Positions 9,764-18,877 are shown, numbered from the stretch's first letter. The stretch: DNA of 64,000 bases from Paenibacillus turicensis (GCF_017873435.1 NZ_JAGGKG010000015.1:1-64000); one strand, 5' to 3'. The notes: a model not told the origin generated them from the letters alone. Numbers and translations are program-made.

Positions 9764-10147
9764 TTAAATCCAAGCGCGTAAATTAACCTGCTTAATAAAT
9801 TCAGCCTGTGACATTACTTCCTGTGTTGGTTCATCAGCATGCTCAGCTTCTTCCTTTTCACCATTCATGATGAAATGAAATAACTGTTCATTATGAGTCG
9901 CTAGAGCGTAATCTATTAATGCCGCTTGAGTATGGCGCTCTACTTCTTGTTCTATCAAAAGCTCTTCTGATTCGACATCACTTGATGGAACAACATAGTT
10001 GCGTCCTGTTTTCGGAGCCCGAATAACATAATCAAAAGCATTATCAGGATTGCGATCATAAGCAATTAAATACCCATATTCCCCAACAGGAAGATTTTGC
10101 TCAAAAGCATCATCGACGATAACAACTCTTTCTCCTAATGGTAGCAT
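9764..10147 (-). CDS. Conserved-type hypothetical protein, SH3-like start
   Basis: A 127-residue soluble, acidic protein I cannot assign to a named family. The first 60 residues alternate hydrophobic strands and turns (GERVVIVDDAF, GEYGYLIAYDR, FDYVIRAP, NYVVPSSDVE) and look like a small beta-barrel. The remainder is predicted helical with a Glu-rich stretch. A GGGAGG site precedes the ATG. It lies between a terminator and an intergenic region, so it is probably transcribed alone. Confidence 0.6.
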   Translation of the reverse strand: MLPLGERVVIVDDAFEQNLPVGEYGYLIAYDRNPDNAFDYVIRAPKTGRNYVVPSSDVESEELLIEQEVERHTQAALIDYALATHNEQLFHFIMNGEKEEAEHADEPTQEVMSQAEFIKQVNLRAWI

Positions 10148-10248
10148 CGTCTACCTCCCTGATATTTAATATAGTTGAATAAAATAAGTTATTTTATAAT
10201 CCTACTAAATGGGGAATCGTTGGTCAAGGCGTTTTGAATAGATTGTAA

Positions 10249-10380
10249 TTAAAAACTAGCATTAATTTGATCCACTACATCATAATAAGTCTGCCAAGTA
10301 GCAATGGCATACAGTGAAATCATAAAAACAATGCCAGCAGCAACCTAGCTTGAAACAGAAGCTTGAATATTTTGTTAACA
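10249..10380 (-). pseudogene. Possible remnant of a small membrane protein gene
   Basis: On the minus strand a reading frame runs QNIQASVSS, then TAG, then VAAGIVFMISLYAIATW and about 14 further residues to TAA. The hydrophobic stretch followed by an aromatic/acidic tail looks like the end of a one-helix membrane protein. There is no start codon with a ribosome binding site, and the TAG interrupts the frame. It may be a decayed gene or chance; nothing else explains this gap. Confidence 0.2.
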
Positions 10381-10411
10381 TGATGCTGATTTATGTACCA
10401 AATTATGTTAC

Positions 10412-10675
10412 TTAATCACGGTACTGCTCTAACCTTGTATACCAAGGTTGGTGAATTCCACAATTTTTCTTTTTTACATGCCCCCAAGTCATCGTTTTTT
10501 CGTATTTTTCTTGTCCTCTTCTCTTTTTAAATCCATCTTGTGTACCTCCTTCTCTTACTATAATTCCCTCTAATGACTGCTTGGTGTACTTATAAATCTC
10601 TTCTCTAGCTTCATTCGACTTTGCCGCTTGCAGCTTTGAACCAGAATCACACAAATACTTAATCTGCTTTTTCAT
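10412..10675 (-). CDS. Hypothetical basic protein, 87 residues
   Basis: Preceded by a very strong AAGGAGGAGG site seven bases before ATG, so it is likely translated. The protein is Lys-rich with two Cys and a C-terminal WGHVKKKNCGIHQPWYTRLEQY segment. I recognise no family. The middle EGIIVREGGTQDGFKKRRGQ stretch looks disordered. It could be a shortened copy of a longer gene. It shares no operon partner: the metallo-hydrolase upstream on the same strand is followed by its own terminator. Confidence 0.5.
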   Translation of the reverse strand: MKKQIKYLCDSGSKLQAAKSNEAREEIYKYTKQSLEGIIVREGGTQDGFKKRRGQEKYEKTMTWGHVKKKNCGIHQPWYTRLEQYRD

Positions 10676-10726
10676 TTTATTCCTCCTCCTTAATATAAGC
10701 CTAGGGTGCGTTTACCCTAAAAAAGG

Positions 10727-10770
10727 CAAAAAAAAGAACGCAAACCGGGACTAATTCCACAGCTTGCGTG
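10727..10770 (-). terminator. Terminator after the metallo-hydrolase gene
   Basis: ACGCAAGC and GTTTGCGT arms enclose an 18-20-base loop, followed on the minus strand by a run of eight T. It ends the dedA/thioredoxin-like/MBL transcript. Confidence 0.75.
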
Positions 10771-10879
10771 CTTCGCGTAGTTAGAAAAATATGAATTGAT
10801 TCAAATTAAATATTAAATTAAATTAATTATAATCCTAACAGAGCGCGCTTGACTTGTCTAGCTTATTTCGACAAAAAGC

Positions 10880-11506
10880 TTAACGAATGTACGGATTATT
10901 TGCCTTTTCGTAACCAATTGTCGTTTTTGGACCATGTCCTGGATATACAACAACTTCGTCCGGCAGCTTAAATAGCTTGCCACGAATGGAGTTATAAAGA
11001 TCCGTTTCACGTCCCCCCGGGAGGTCTGTACGACCAACGCCTAAACGGAACAATACATCGCCACCAAACAAATGATTGCCACAAAGCAGGCTTACGCTAC
11101 CAGGGGAGTGCCCAGGAGTATGGTACACCTTAAACTGCTCACCAACAAACGTAATGTTCTGCCCTTCCTGTAAATCATATTCTGGGGCATCTGTTATAAT
11201 AGGTTCTGTCACATCAGGCCACATCAATGAGCCATTAAGCTTCGGAGTGGTAAGCCATTCACTTTCAAGAGGGTGTAAATAAACAGGGCACTTCTTTAAT
11301 TTGCGAATTTGATCTACACCTGCAATATGATCAAAGTGTGCATGGGTAAGTACAATCGCTTCGATGTCCATATTTTCAATCCTTCTAATTAAAGCATTCG
11401 GATTACTGCCTGGATCGATAATAATCGCTGTATTTTCCTTGTCACCTTGAAGTAAGTAGGCGTTTGTCTGTAAAGGTCCTAAACAAAATGTTTCAATTTT
11501 TAACAT
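10880..11506 (-). CDS. MBL-fold hydrolase, glyoxalase II-like (YqgX type)
   Basis: Metallo-beta-lactamase-fold hydrolase of the small glyoxalase-II-like group (B. subtilis YqgX-like); likely a thioester hydrolase, substrate unknown. The zinc ligands are visible: THAHFDH (about residue 60), HTPGHSPGS, GGDVLF and a final YPGHGPKT. I take ATG at 11504-11506, giving MLKIETFCLGPLQTNAY, the usual family start. An upstream in-frame start at 11533 would overlap the preceding gene by 23 bases. It is the last gene of the operon dedA - thioredoxin-like - this gene. Confidence 0.85.
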   Translation of the reverse strand: MLKIETFCLGPLQTNAYLLQGDKENTAIIIDPGSNPNALIRRIENMDIEAIVLTHAHFDHIAGVDQIRKLKKCPVYLHPLESEWLTTPKLNGSLMWPDVTEPIITDAPEYDLQEGQNITFVGEQFKVYHTPGHSPGSVSLLCGNHLFGGDVLFRLGVGRTDLPGGRETDLYNSIRGKLFKLPDEVVVYPGHGPKTTIGYEKANNPYIR

Positions 11507-11510
11507 TAGC

Positions 11511-12077
11511 TTAAAACCCCGAGAGTAATTCACGTAGTTCAGTAACTACAGATGAATGAACTCCACCCTTTTCGTCATATTTTGCTACCATTTGTTTGCG
11601 TAATTCCATCATTTTATCATTATAATCCGCGGCTTCACGATCAGGATTGTCTTGTTTAAATTGAATCATAAGCTCTTGTACATGAGCAGGACGTGGGCCC
11701 CAGCGACCAAGAACATGGCCACCTGAATCTGCGATAATAACGACAGGAACGGAACGTCCCCCTAACGTTAAGAAGTCATCCATTAAGTCCTGATGTTGTT
11801 CTACAATAAAGACCTCAGTGTCAAGGTTAGCAACCTCAAGTGCCCGAAAAACAACGGGAATACTACGAAGTGCATCTCCACACCAATCGGCAGTAAGGAT
11901 TAAAACCTTAAGATCATCACGGTAATTTAAGCTTTCAAAAAATTGCTTATCTTCTTCATTTGCCCATGAAAAGCTGTTGTAATTCTCGATAAAAGCATCT
12001 TTATTTTTGGTCATTCCTTCTATAAATGCTTTCGGGGAGATCCCTTTACCTAACTTATTTGCTACCGAAACTGCCAT
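11511..12077 (-). CDS. Thioredoxin-family protein with a single active-site Cys
   Basis: A 188-residue protein with a thioredoxin-like core: LKVLILTADWCGDALRSIPV is the beta1-turn-helix active site and GGRSVPVVIIAD the cis-Pro loop. The classic CxxC is reduced to WCGD, so it keeps the first Cys but lacks the resolving one. Such proteins occur widely in Bacillales but their role is not clear; a bacillithiol- or peroxiredoxin-related activity is only a guess. It starts two bases after the dedA stop and ends just before the metallo-hydrolase start, so the three are one transcript. Confidence 0.8.
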   Translation of the reverse strand: MAVSVANKLGKGISPKAFIEGMTKNKDAFIENYNSFSWANEEDKQFFESLNYRDDLKVLILTADWCGDALRSIPVVFRALEVANLDTEVFIVEQHQDLMDDFLTLGGRSVPVVIIADSGGHVLGRWGPRPAHVQELMIQFKQDNPDREAADYNDKMMELRKQMVAKYDEKGGVHSSVVTELRELLSGF

Positions 12078-12078
12078 T

Positions 12079-12690
12079 TTATTTTTCTCCTTTCCTTTTT
12101 GAACTAAACCATTTAATAAGGAAATACACGACTAATAATGCTAATGCACACAATAAAATCGGACCAACATAAGGCCCTGCAACGTCTTTTATATTCTTCC
12201 ATTTATCACCCAAGCTTACTCCTAACCACACAAACAGTATGGACCACGGAATGACGGCAAGTGTTGTCAACCAAGTAAATCTCCACAAGGGCATTTTAGC
12301 AATCCCTGCGGGTATTGAAATTGCATGTCTTACAACTGGAATAAATCTAGCTGTAAAGATAACGCCTGGACCGTATTTATTAAACCATTCCTCAGAATGA
12401 TCGATATGCTTTTTCGAGATCAAAATATATTTCCCATACTTCTCAAGTACAGGTCGACCCCCGTATCGTCCAATCCAGTAAATAAAGAGCTGCGCTAACA
12501 CACCCCCGACCACACCAAAAAAGACTGCACCAACAAAGTTAATTTGACCTGAAGATACGAGGTAACCGCCGTATGCAAGAACAATTTCACTCGGAATGAC
12601 CTCGATCATTAATCCGATCATAATGCCAAAGTAACCCAAATGCTGAATCCATTCAAACAACACAGCTATAATATTAGAAATCCATTCCAC
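12079..12690 (-). CDS. DedA family membrane protein
   Basis: A 203-residue integral membrane protein of the DedA/SNARE-associated family; some members flip undecaprenyl phosphate or phosphatidylethanolamine. Characteristic motifs are GLMIEVIPSEIVLAYGGYL (re-entrant acidic segment), then ARFIPVVRHAISIPAGIAKMP (the RxxPxxRxxxxxxAG motif). Four to five hydrophobic helices and a basic C-terminus follow. It starts with GTG after GGGAGAGGG. First gene of a three-gene operon. Confidence 0.92.
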   Translation of the reverse strand: MEWISNIIAVLFEWIQHLGYFGIMIGLMIEVIPSEIVLAYGGYLVSSGQINFVGAVFFGVVGGVLAQLFIYWIGRYGGRPVLEKYGKYILISKKHIDHSEEWFNKYGPGVIFTARFIPVVRHAISIPAGIAKMPLWRFTWLTTLAVIPWSILFVWLGVSLGDKWKNIKDVAGPYVGPILLCALALLVVYFLIKWFSSKRKGEK

Positions 12691-12828
12691 GCTTTAGCCC
12701 TCTCCCTATAAATCTTTTTGTACCAGTTTATTCTACCATAGGCAGGGACATGCATCTAGTTTTGCTAGAGACAAAGGTTACCGAGTCATATCCACCTGCA
12801 TATTCTACATAAAGAGGAGGTGGGTATA

Positions 12829-13146
12829 TTGACCATGAAACATAATAATAAGCACGAAAAGGGTTCTCTCCCCTCGGCACGAAAAATTCGTAGAGGCTGT
12901 AACAAAGAATTGTATCGGACAATAAAGAGACTGAACACGTATATTCCTGAGGAGCTTGTCCAGCAAGGAGAGGATTTATATTATAAAAAAGTCATTCAAA
13001 ATTTAATCTGGATCGCGGAAAATCAGAGTAATCGTAAAGTGTTAGCGGATTGGTGGGAGGAAGCTGTCGCAGGTGAGCTTGCCCAGCTATGGAACGTGGA
13101 GGAAAGTAAGCTCGTACTCTCCTTTCGTCAAGTCTTTGGTGGCTAG
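12829..13146 (+). CDS. Hypothetical basic protein
   Basis: About 105 residues, Lys/Arg-rich N-terminus followed by helical, Trp-rich sequence (LYYKKVIQNLIWIAENQ, LADWWEEAV). No family recognised. AGAGGAGGTG stands seven bases before the TTG at 12829, which I take as start; an ATG at 12835 is the alternative. It is transcribed away from dedA. Its last 60 bases overlap the end of the convergent O-antigen-ligase-like gene. Confidence 0.6.
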   Translation: MTMKHNNKHEKGSLPSARKIRRGCNKELYRTIKRLNTYIPEELVQQGEDLYYKKVIQNLIWIAENQSNRKVLADWWEEAVAGELAQLWNVEESKLVLSFRQVFGG

Positions 13147-15267
13147 ATGCGAGGTTATGTGAGCCGATGTTAGGTGAGTAGCTAAGTGTCTCCCCCACAT
13201 TTGAGCCTCCTGTACCATTCCAAATCTACGATCATTTTTAAATGCAGGCTGCTGTAGTGAATGCTGCACTAATCGACGATAATCCAAGTATAAACGATAA
13301 CCTTCCTTTGCTACCTCTGCGGCTGCCTGCTGTTTTCCACTATGCTCTAAGGATGCTGATAATAGGGCTATTTGAGCCAAAGCCTCGACTTGGGCGTGAG
13401 CACTATAAGGATTTAAGCGTGCAGATTGGATGAGCGCTTGTGTTGCTTTTGGTTGCTGTCTAGCGGCTTGAGTTTGACCAAGCAATAGCCAAAGCTCTCC
13501 ATTTTGACGATCATAATGAATCCCCCGTAACAATAGCTGCTCGGCTTGCGATAGAGGCAACTTTTTTGCTAGGGCGATGGTAAGCTCACTACGATAAGGG
13601 GCTAAACGAAGTGCTGACTGTACGGATTGTGTGGTTAAAGAAGTGCTTATATAAAATGGGATCGCAAATCCTAGGCTAACTAACAACACTATGCTAAGTA
13701 GGCTCCCACTCAAAGGAGAACCGATTCCAGCAGGTATTCCTCGAAAGCTAGGTAGCAACCTTTTATTCCATCCCTTTTTAACACATAGATCCATGTTCTC
13801 AATGTTCTCTTTATTCGTAGTTGAACGTTCAACCAAATGTAAGCCGATAAGAAGGAATAGTCCTAACCAGACTATGGTGTAACGTAGATCAAAATCAATG
13901 ATAGAATGCAGTATTATAGCAGAGCACGCAGGCAGAAGGTAAGAACGTCTCTTCCACATACTATAAATCAAAAGACTAAGTCCAAGCAGGACAACAAATA
14001 GACCTATCACACCAATATTGAGTAACAAGTCCACATCCCCACTATGCACCTCTTTGCCCACGTAAGCCGAGCTTTGCACATGATAAACCATGCTTCGCCA
14101 AGCTCCGCCCCCATATCCAAACCAAGGACTCTTTTTCCATAACTGCAAGGCATCCTTATACATCAAGATTCTTGCGAGTCCTGTATCCTTATTCATTAAG
14201 GATGGATAACGATCCAACACGACGGTAAGGATAGCGATTACACCTGCTAATAAAATTAAAACCTTGCCAAGTATCTCAAATCGCTGAACTTTCTTAACTT
14301 TCTGAACTTTAGATCGATAGTATATAAGTTTTCCAATCCCCACTTCTCCCCCATAACACCACAGTAATACACACAAGGTAGTGATCATTAGGTTAGCGAT
14401 ACCCGCTTGTGTGACTGGCAATAAATTAACTTGAATCAACGGTTTTGCAACAAGTATTGCGCCTATTCCTAAGCTAAACGTATATAAACCGTAACGTAAT
14501 AATGCTTCACCTTTTAACAGTAAAAAACCAATGCCCCAGCCTATTAGAAAAACGGAAAAAGCTCCTCTTGAGCCTGTCAGAAATAAACAAACACATCCCC
14601 ATAAGCATAATATAAGCTGAATAGGTCGGCGATCATCATTAATACTTAATAACATTAACTTTTCTAAAATTATCGCTACCATCAATGCACCAAATGTGTT
14701 TGGGTATTGTAACACCCCACCTAATCGAGTTGCCATTCTTGGATCATTTGCATTTTGCCAAAGAGCATGAGGAATACTCCATAAGCCATAAACGACAACT
14801 AAAGCACTTATAATTGCAACTGCCCCCAAGATCAGCCAACTCAAATAAACAACTCTCAGACCACTAGAATCACGTAAAAGGTTAACAATAACAAAGCAAA
14901 AAGCAGTGTAAAAGGCAAACTGCACAATCAATTCAATATGTGCATTCATATGGATAGGAGAAAAAAATAATTGCAGACAGCCTATACTTGTAACAATTAA
15001 GGGGATGAACCAGAGAATGGATTCAACAGGGTATACATTTGAAACAGGTTCTTTTTTATGGAGATGATTTAGTTTAAATTCAACCTCAGAGCCCTCTAAG
15101 TTTTGTCGCAAGCACCAAAATAGAGCCAAAAACATCCAAATACACATCATAAAAAGGGGTATAGGTCGATCAATATAAAACCATCCCTGCTCCATATAGG
15201 CTACAAGCATTGTCATAGGTACTAATACATATAAAATACTTTTCCAATTTAGCGCCATATCAAGCAT
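13087..15267 (-). CDS. O-antigen ligase/polymerase-like membrane protein with TPR tail
   Basis: About 726 residues. Roughly a dozen transmembrane helices fill the first 500, with a Wzy_C-type signature around LTGSRGAFSVFLIGWGIG and a large external loop containing SPWFGYGGGAWRSM and VHSGDVDLLLNIGVIGL. The last 180 residues form tetratricopeptide-like helices after a final membrane segment. Such proteins ligate or polymerise surface glycans. I prefer ATG at 15265-15267 after AAGGGAG; an ATG at 15315 lacks a ribosome binding site. The C-terminal 20 codons overlap the convergent small gene. No terminator is visible. Confidence 0.75.
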   Translation of the reverse strand: MLDMALNWKSILYVLVPMTMLVAYMEQGWFYIDRPIPLFMMCIWMFLALFWCLRQNLEGSEVEFKLNHLHKKEPVSNVYPVESILWFIPLIVTSIGCLQLFFSPIHMNAHIELIVQFAFYTAFCFVIVNLLRDSSGLRVVYLSWLILGAVAIISALVVVYGLWSIPHALWQNANDPRMATRLGGVLQYPNTFGALMVAIILEKLMLLSINDDRRPIQLILCLWGCVCLFLTGSRGAFSVFLIGWGIGFLLLKGEALLRYGLYTFSLGIGAILVAKPLIQVNLLPVTQAGIANLMITTLCVLLWCYGGEVGIGKLIYYRSKVQKVKKVQRFEILGKVLILLAGVIAILTVVLDRYPSLMNKDTGLARILMYKDALQLWKKSPWFGYGGGAWRSMVYHVQSSAYVGKEVHSGDVDLLLNIGVIGLFVVLLGLSLLIYSMWKRRSYLLPACSAIILHSIIDFDLRYTIVWLGLFLLIGLHLVERSTTNKENIENMDLCVKKGWNKRLLPSFRGIPAGIGSPLSGSLLSIVLLVSLGFAIPFYISTSLTTQSVQSALRLAPYRSELTIALAKKLPLSQAEQLLLRGIHYDRQNGELWLLLGQTQAARQQPKATQALIQSARLNPYSAHAQVEALAQIALLSASLEHSGKQQAAAEVAKEGYRLYLDYRRLVQHSLQQPAFKNDRRFGMVQEAQMWGRHLATHLTSAHITSHLATKDLTKGEYELTFLHVP

Positions 15268-15351
15268 TCGACTCCCTTCATGTTCATAATAAAAAAGCAC
15301 TACCACTACTAGCATATAAACTAGTGTTGGCAGTGCTATTGTAATCCAAAC

Positions 15352-16527
15352 CTATTCGTTTTTAGGCAATAAATCAGTACATGCCTTCTCTAAATAAGGA
15401 GACACATGAAGGAAGTCACGAAACGTAGCATATCGTTGCCACAACTGCTGTTGCTCACTTGCTTGGCGTTTTGTTTTAATGGCACGAATCATAATGTTTT
15501 TAGGGGTATGCTCCATATCAATGAACTCTAACAGTTGGGTACGATATCCCATAATATCAAGCAATTGAGCCCGTATGCTGTCTGTTGCCAAAGCAGAAAA
15601 ACGTTCCTTCAAAATACCTTGCTCAAGCATCGGGGCTAAAATGTCATTATTCACTTGTGAAAAAAGCTCATGCTGACAGCAGGGCACAGACAAAATAACA
15701 GAGGCATCCCAGCGGATTGCCTTCTCTAGGGCGGCATCTGTAGCGGTATCACACGCATGGAGCGTTACGACCATATCCACTTGCTCTAGCTCATTATAAT
15801 TAGCGATATCCCCAACTAAAAAGCGTAATGTATCATAGTTCAAGCGAGTGGCAAGCTGGTTACAATGCTCAATGACATCGGCTTTTAAATCAAGACCAAC
15901 GATTCTCAAATTACGACGCTGCTCCACCTTTAAATAATGATAAAGTGCAAAGGTCAAATAAGACTTTCCACAACCAAAGTCTAAAATCGTGATGGGACGA
16001 TCAGACGGTAAATGAGGAAGCACATCCTGAATCATTTCGAGGAAGCGATTAATCTGCTTAAACTTATCATATTTTTTAGCTAAAACTTTGCCTTCCCCAT
16101 TCATAATACCTAGCTCTACTAAAAAAGGAACTGGCTTGCCTTCCTCCAAAATGTATTGCTTTTGACGATTATGTGCATAGCTAACTCTTTTCTTAGTTGG
16201 TGACTTTGTTAGAATAGATACTTTGTACTTTTTGCTAATGAGTACCTGATAATCTGCCTCCTCGGTGCATAGCAATGCTTGACGGAATGTATTCGTAAAT
16301 AATTCCATCAATACATCTACCGCTTCAGCCACAGCTACATTTTCATGGTGAACTTTATTACTTGAGTGATAAGCAAACTGATAATGTAATGTTTTTTTAA
16401 TCTCAACAGGCTTAATTAGGACCTTGGTATACGTCTGACCTTCTGATTTGCGAAGCTGACTTAATGTACCTGTGATCAGGACTTCATCTTGAATAATTTG
16501 CTCCATTAATGCTCTTAGTGACTCCAT
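15352..16527 (-). CDS. SAM-dependent methyltransferase, Methyltransf_32 type
   Basis: A 391-residue cytoplasmic protein. The C-terminal half is a Rossmann methyltransferase: ITILDFGCGKSYLTFALYHYL binds SAM, followed by RIVGLDLKADVIEHC and VTLHACDTATDAALEKAI. The PCCQHE motif is typical of the Methyltransf_32 group, some of which act on RNA. The N-terminal 150 residues may bind the substrate. The target is unknown. Its start lies 58 bp after the DUF6483 stop on the same strand. Confidence 0.75.
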   Translation of the reverse strand: MESLRALMEQIIQDEVLITGTLSQLRKSEGQTYTKVLIKPVEIKKTLHYQFAYHSSNKVHHENVAVAEAVDVLMELFTNTFRQALLCTEEADYQVLISKKYKVSILTKSPTKKRVSYAHNRQKQYILEEGKPVPFLVELGIMNGEGKVLAKKYDKFKQINRFLEMIQDVLPHLPSDRPITILDFGCGKSYLTFALYHYLKVEQRRNLRIVGLDLKADVIEHCNQLATRLNYDTLRFLVGDIANYNELEQVDMVVTLHACDTATDAALEKAIRWDASVILSVPCCQHELFSQVNNDILAPMLEQGILKERFSALATDSIRAQLLDIMGYRTQLLEFIDMEHTPKNIMIRAIKTKRQASEQQQLWQRYATFRDFLHVSPYLEKACTDLLPKNE

Positions 16528-16585
16528 TTCGAATGCAACTCTCTTTCTTACAACTTAATCTAATTATTAATCTTAATGATGTGAA

Positions 16586-17233
16586 TTAATTTATATTACG
16601 TAATTCCTGAAGTGCCTCGTGCACTTCCTCTATAGGTAATCCACCTTGTGACAGTGTCGCCTCATCCAATTGTAATAAACGCTCGTAAAAAGCAAGCGCT
16701 TCTTCCTTCGTGATCCACTGCTCTTGAAGCATAATATATAAAATATCCTCTGCTCGTCCATATCGTCCTGCTGCTTCCTCGTATTGTAGCCGGAGCTGCT
16801 CCGTTTCCTTTGGTAGACGATATTTGTTCAAAAGCACATTTAATTCACCTATCTGGTCATCTAACTTCCATAATGTACGATCCGCTCCACCTTGTGCAGC
16901 TGTTAAATATAAATGAAGTGACTTCATGAGTGTAAACGTCCCCTCATCCTGCTGTCCAGCAGCAATAAGGAGGTCCCCCTCTTCCTTCATTAAATAAGCG
17001 AGGTTCTGAAGCTTGTCCGCTTCGAGTTTTCCCCCTGTATGGAAAATTTCTACGATATCCTTAGCAGATAAGGAGCGTAGCAAATCGTTACTTAGTCTAA
17101 ACTGCTTTTTATATAAATCATCCAATTGCCATAATGCCTCAGTAAACTTCCGCTCTTGCTTCAAACCAAAAACCTTACCTAATATTTCTGTCATTTCCTC
17201 TATCATCCGAACTAAATAATCTCTGCGCTGCAT
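16586..17233 (-). CDS. DUF6483-like helical protein
   Basis: A 215-residue, wholly alpha-helical soluble protein. The opening RRDYLVRMIEEMTEILGKVFGLKQ and the FTEALWQLDDLYKKQF segment match my memory of DUF6483 proteins, which look like short TPR-type repeats. Function unknown. GGGGAGG precedes the ATG. It lies upstream of the methyltransferase gene and probably forms a two-gene operon with it. Confidence 0.6.
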   Translation of the reverse strand: MQRRDYLVRMIEEMTEILGKVFGLKQERKFTEALWQLDDLYKKQFRLSNDLLRSLSAKDIVEIFHTGGKLEADKLQNLAYLMKEEGDLLIAAGQQDEGTFTLMKSLHLYLTAAQGGADRTLWKLDDQIGELNVLLNKYRLPKETEQLRLQYEEAAGRYGRAEDILYIMLQEQWITKEEALAFYERLLQLDEATLSQGGLPIEEVHEALQELRNIN

Positions 17234-17294
17234 ATAGCAATCCTCCCCTTTGCAAACAAATTGTACTTCTTCATGGACAAAAACGCAAAAAACA

Positions 17295-17320
17295 GTGCGT
17301 TAATTACTAACGCACCATTT
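17295..17320. terminator. Bidirectional terminator after the alpha/beta hydrolase
   Basis: GTGCGTTA/TAACGCAC stem, five-base loop, with T-rich flanks on both strands (TTTTTTG on minus, ATTTTT on plus). It terminates the hydrolase transcript. Confidence 0.8.
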
Positions 17321-17378
17321 TTAAAGGGTAAACTTTACTGATAATCCTTATGGGTAATTTATATGTGTTTTAGATTCA

Positions 17379-18173
17379 TCATTCATTGTCTATAGAATCA
17401 GCAAATTGTTTAATTATCTGCGCTAGCTGCTCAGGTGCTTCTAGCATACTCATATGACCCGTTCCATGAATAACAACCTGAGTAACACCCTTGCGATCTG
17501 TTGTAAACACACGCTCAGGCGTTAAAATTGGATCTTGATCCCCTGCTACAAGTAATAATGGCAACACAGATGCTGACATGACATCACAACGAGCTGTGCG
17601 CTCACGCATTGCCATCAATGAGCCTATGGCTCCTTGGGGTGGCGTTTTGTAGCCAATTTCCTTTACACGAATGATCATTTCACTGTTTTGATCTAATTGA
17701 CTTGGGGCAAACAAACCAGAAGCAAAGCCATCAATAAACGGCGTAATTCCATTCGCATTAATGGATGCAACCGAAGCAAGCCTTTTTTCCATCGCCTCAG
17801 GGCTATCACTGTGACCTGTTGAATGAATCAATCCAAAACCTGATAATACATGTCCATAACGTTGGACTAAAGAAAGTGTAATGTATCCACCCATAGAATG
17901 GCCTAACACAATATATTTTGTAATGCCAAGCTGCTCCATCAAACCCGCCACATCGTCCGCCATCTGCTCTATCGTGTACGATCCGACGGGTGCACCTGTA
18001 GAACCATGCCCTCTTAAATCAGGACAAATCACACGATAATGCTGTGCTAATATAGGCTGAACCTTTTCCCAGTAATAAGAACTGCCACAAAAACCATGCA
18101 ATAAGACAATAACTTCACCTTCACCTTGGTCCTGATAAGCCATCGTAATTCCGTTTACTTGTATATTGTCCAT
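17379..18173 (-). CDS. Alpha/beta-fold hydrolase
   Basis: About 264 residues. Canonical fold: oxyanion motif VLLHGFCGSSYYWEKV, GxSxG nucleophile elbow VLGHSMGGYITLS (Ser near residue 96), acid in LLLVAGDQDPILTPERV, and catalytic His in VIHGTGHMSMLEAPEQ. It could be an esterase, lactonase or haloperoxidase-like hydrolase; the substrate cannot be read. I use ATG at 18171-18173 with GGAATTGACG before it; the upstream in-frame start would overlap poorly conserved sequence. It follows yyaC by 63 bp and may share its transcript. Confidence 0.85.
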   Translation of the reverse strand: MDNIQVNGITMAYQDQGEGEVIVLLHGFCGSSYYWEKVQPILAQHYRVICPDLRGHGSTGAPVGSYTIEQMADDVAGLMEQLGITKYIVLGHSMGGYITLSLVQRYGHVLSGFGLIHSTGHSDSPEAMEKRLASVASINANGITPFIDGFASGLFAPSQLDQNSEMIIRVKEIGYKTPPQGAIGSLMAMRERTARCDVMSASVLPLLLVAGDQDPILTPERVFTTDRKGVTQVVIHGTGHMSMLEAPEQLAQIIKQFADSIDNE

Positions 18174-18236
18174 CGTCAATTCCTTCTTTCTATGATCATG
18201 GCACCTTGGGTACACCTTGCTAGATATTAAGCTCTT

Positions 18237-18770
18237 TTATCGCTTTTGAAACACTTGTTTCACTGCTTCCACAATTTGCTCTGTCATTTGTAAAACTTTG
18301 CTCAGTGGGGTCATCTGTAAAATCGTATAAGGCCTTGGGCCATTCGCATTCACGACAGCCGCCACACTATAGTGGCCATATGGTGTTAAAGTTCCCCCTG
18401 TAGCTTGCGCCGGTTGTAGTGGCCCTACTGAGGTTAAATAACTCCCTACAGATTCAGGACGACCCAAACATGCATCTATGGTAATAATGATTTTATCCAA
18501 TGGAATTGATTTTATCTTCTTCTCATAATTATGCCCATCACAAGGCTCATTAAGCGTGCCCACCACATCCAACCCTATCTGCTCAAGACGCGAGCCTACT
18601 AAAGGACCTAAAGCGTCTCCAGTAGAGCAATCTGTACCAACACATAAAAAAACGATACTTTCGGTGAGATGTAATTGTGCAATTTGCTCAAAAAAAGAAG
18701 CTAACTCGCTTGCTCTTTTACGCTCTATACCTTTGCCATGTTGACGTGACAATTTTCCTAATGCAACCAC
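18237..18770 (-). CDS. yyaC: Spore protein YyaC (GPR-related protease fold)
   Basis: A 177-residue protein of the YyaC/DUF1256 family, whose members occur in endospore formers and share the fold of the germination protease GPR and of hydrogenase-maturation proteases. Signature elements: FLCVGTDCSTGDALGPLVG (metal-binding/active-site loop), GTLNEPCDGHNYE, IDACLGRPESVG and VNANGP near the C-terminus. It supports that the host makes endospores. Starts with GTG after AGGGG. Confidence 0.9.
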   Translation of the reverse strand: MVALGKLSRQHGKGIERKRASELASFFEQIAQLHLTESIVFLCVGTDCSTGDALGPLVGSRLEQIGLDVVGTLNEPCDGHNYEKKIKSIPLDKIIITIDACLGRPESVGSYLTSVGPLQPAQATGGTLTPYGHYSVAAVVNANGPRPYTILQMTPLSKVLQMTEQIVEAVKQVFQKR

Positions 18771-18848
18771 GCTTATTTTCCCCTCAATCCTTTATATTAA
18801 AATAGCTAGTCCATTTTTAATTATACTTTATTTTTAAAAATAAGAGTG

Positions 18849-18877
18849 ATTGAACATTCTAAATTCAAGTTATCAAT
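18849..18877 (+). promoter_or_regulatory. Candidate toxin mRNA promoter
   Basis: TTGAAC, a 17-bp spacer and TCAATA lie about 50 bp ahead of the small toxin frame. The -10 box is poor, so this is tentative. Confidence 0.35.

Noticed and set aside
10221-10247. GGTCAAGGCGTTTTGAATAGATTG, resembling the right end of the repeat family
   Set aside because: Only a short, gapped similarity and no GAGCC end or partner terminus.
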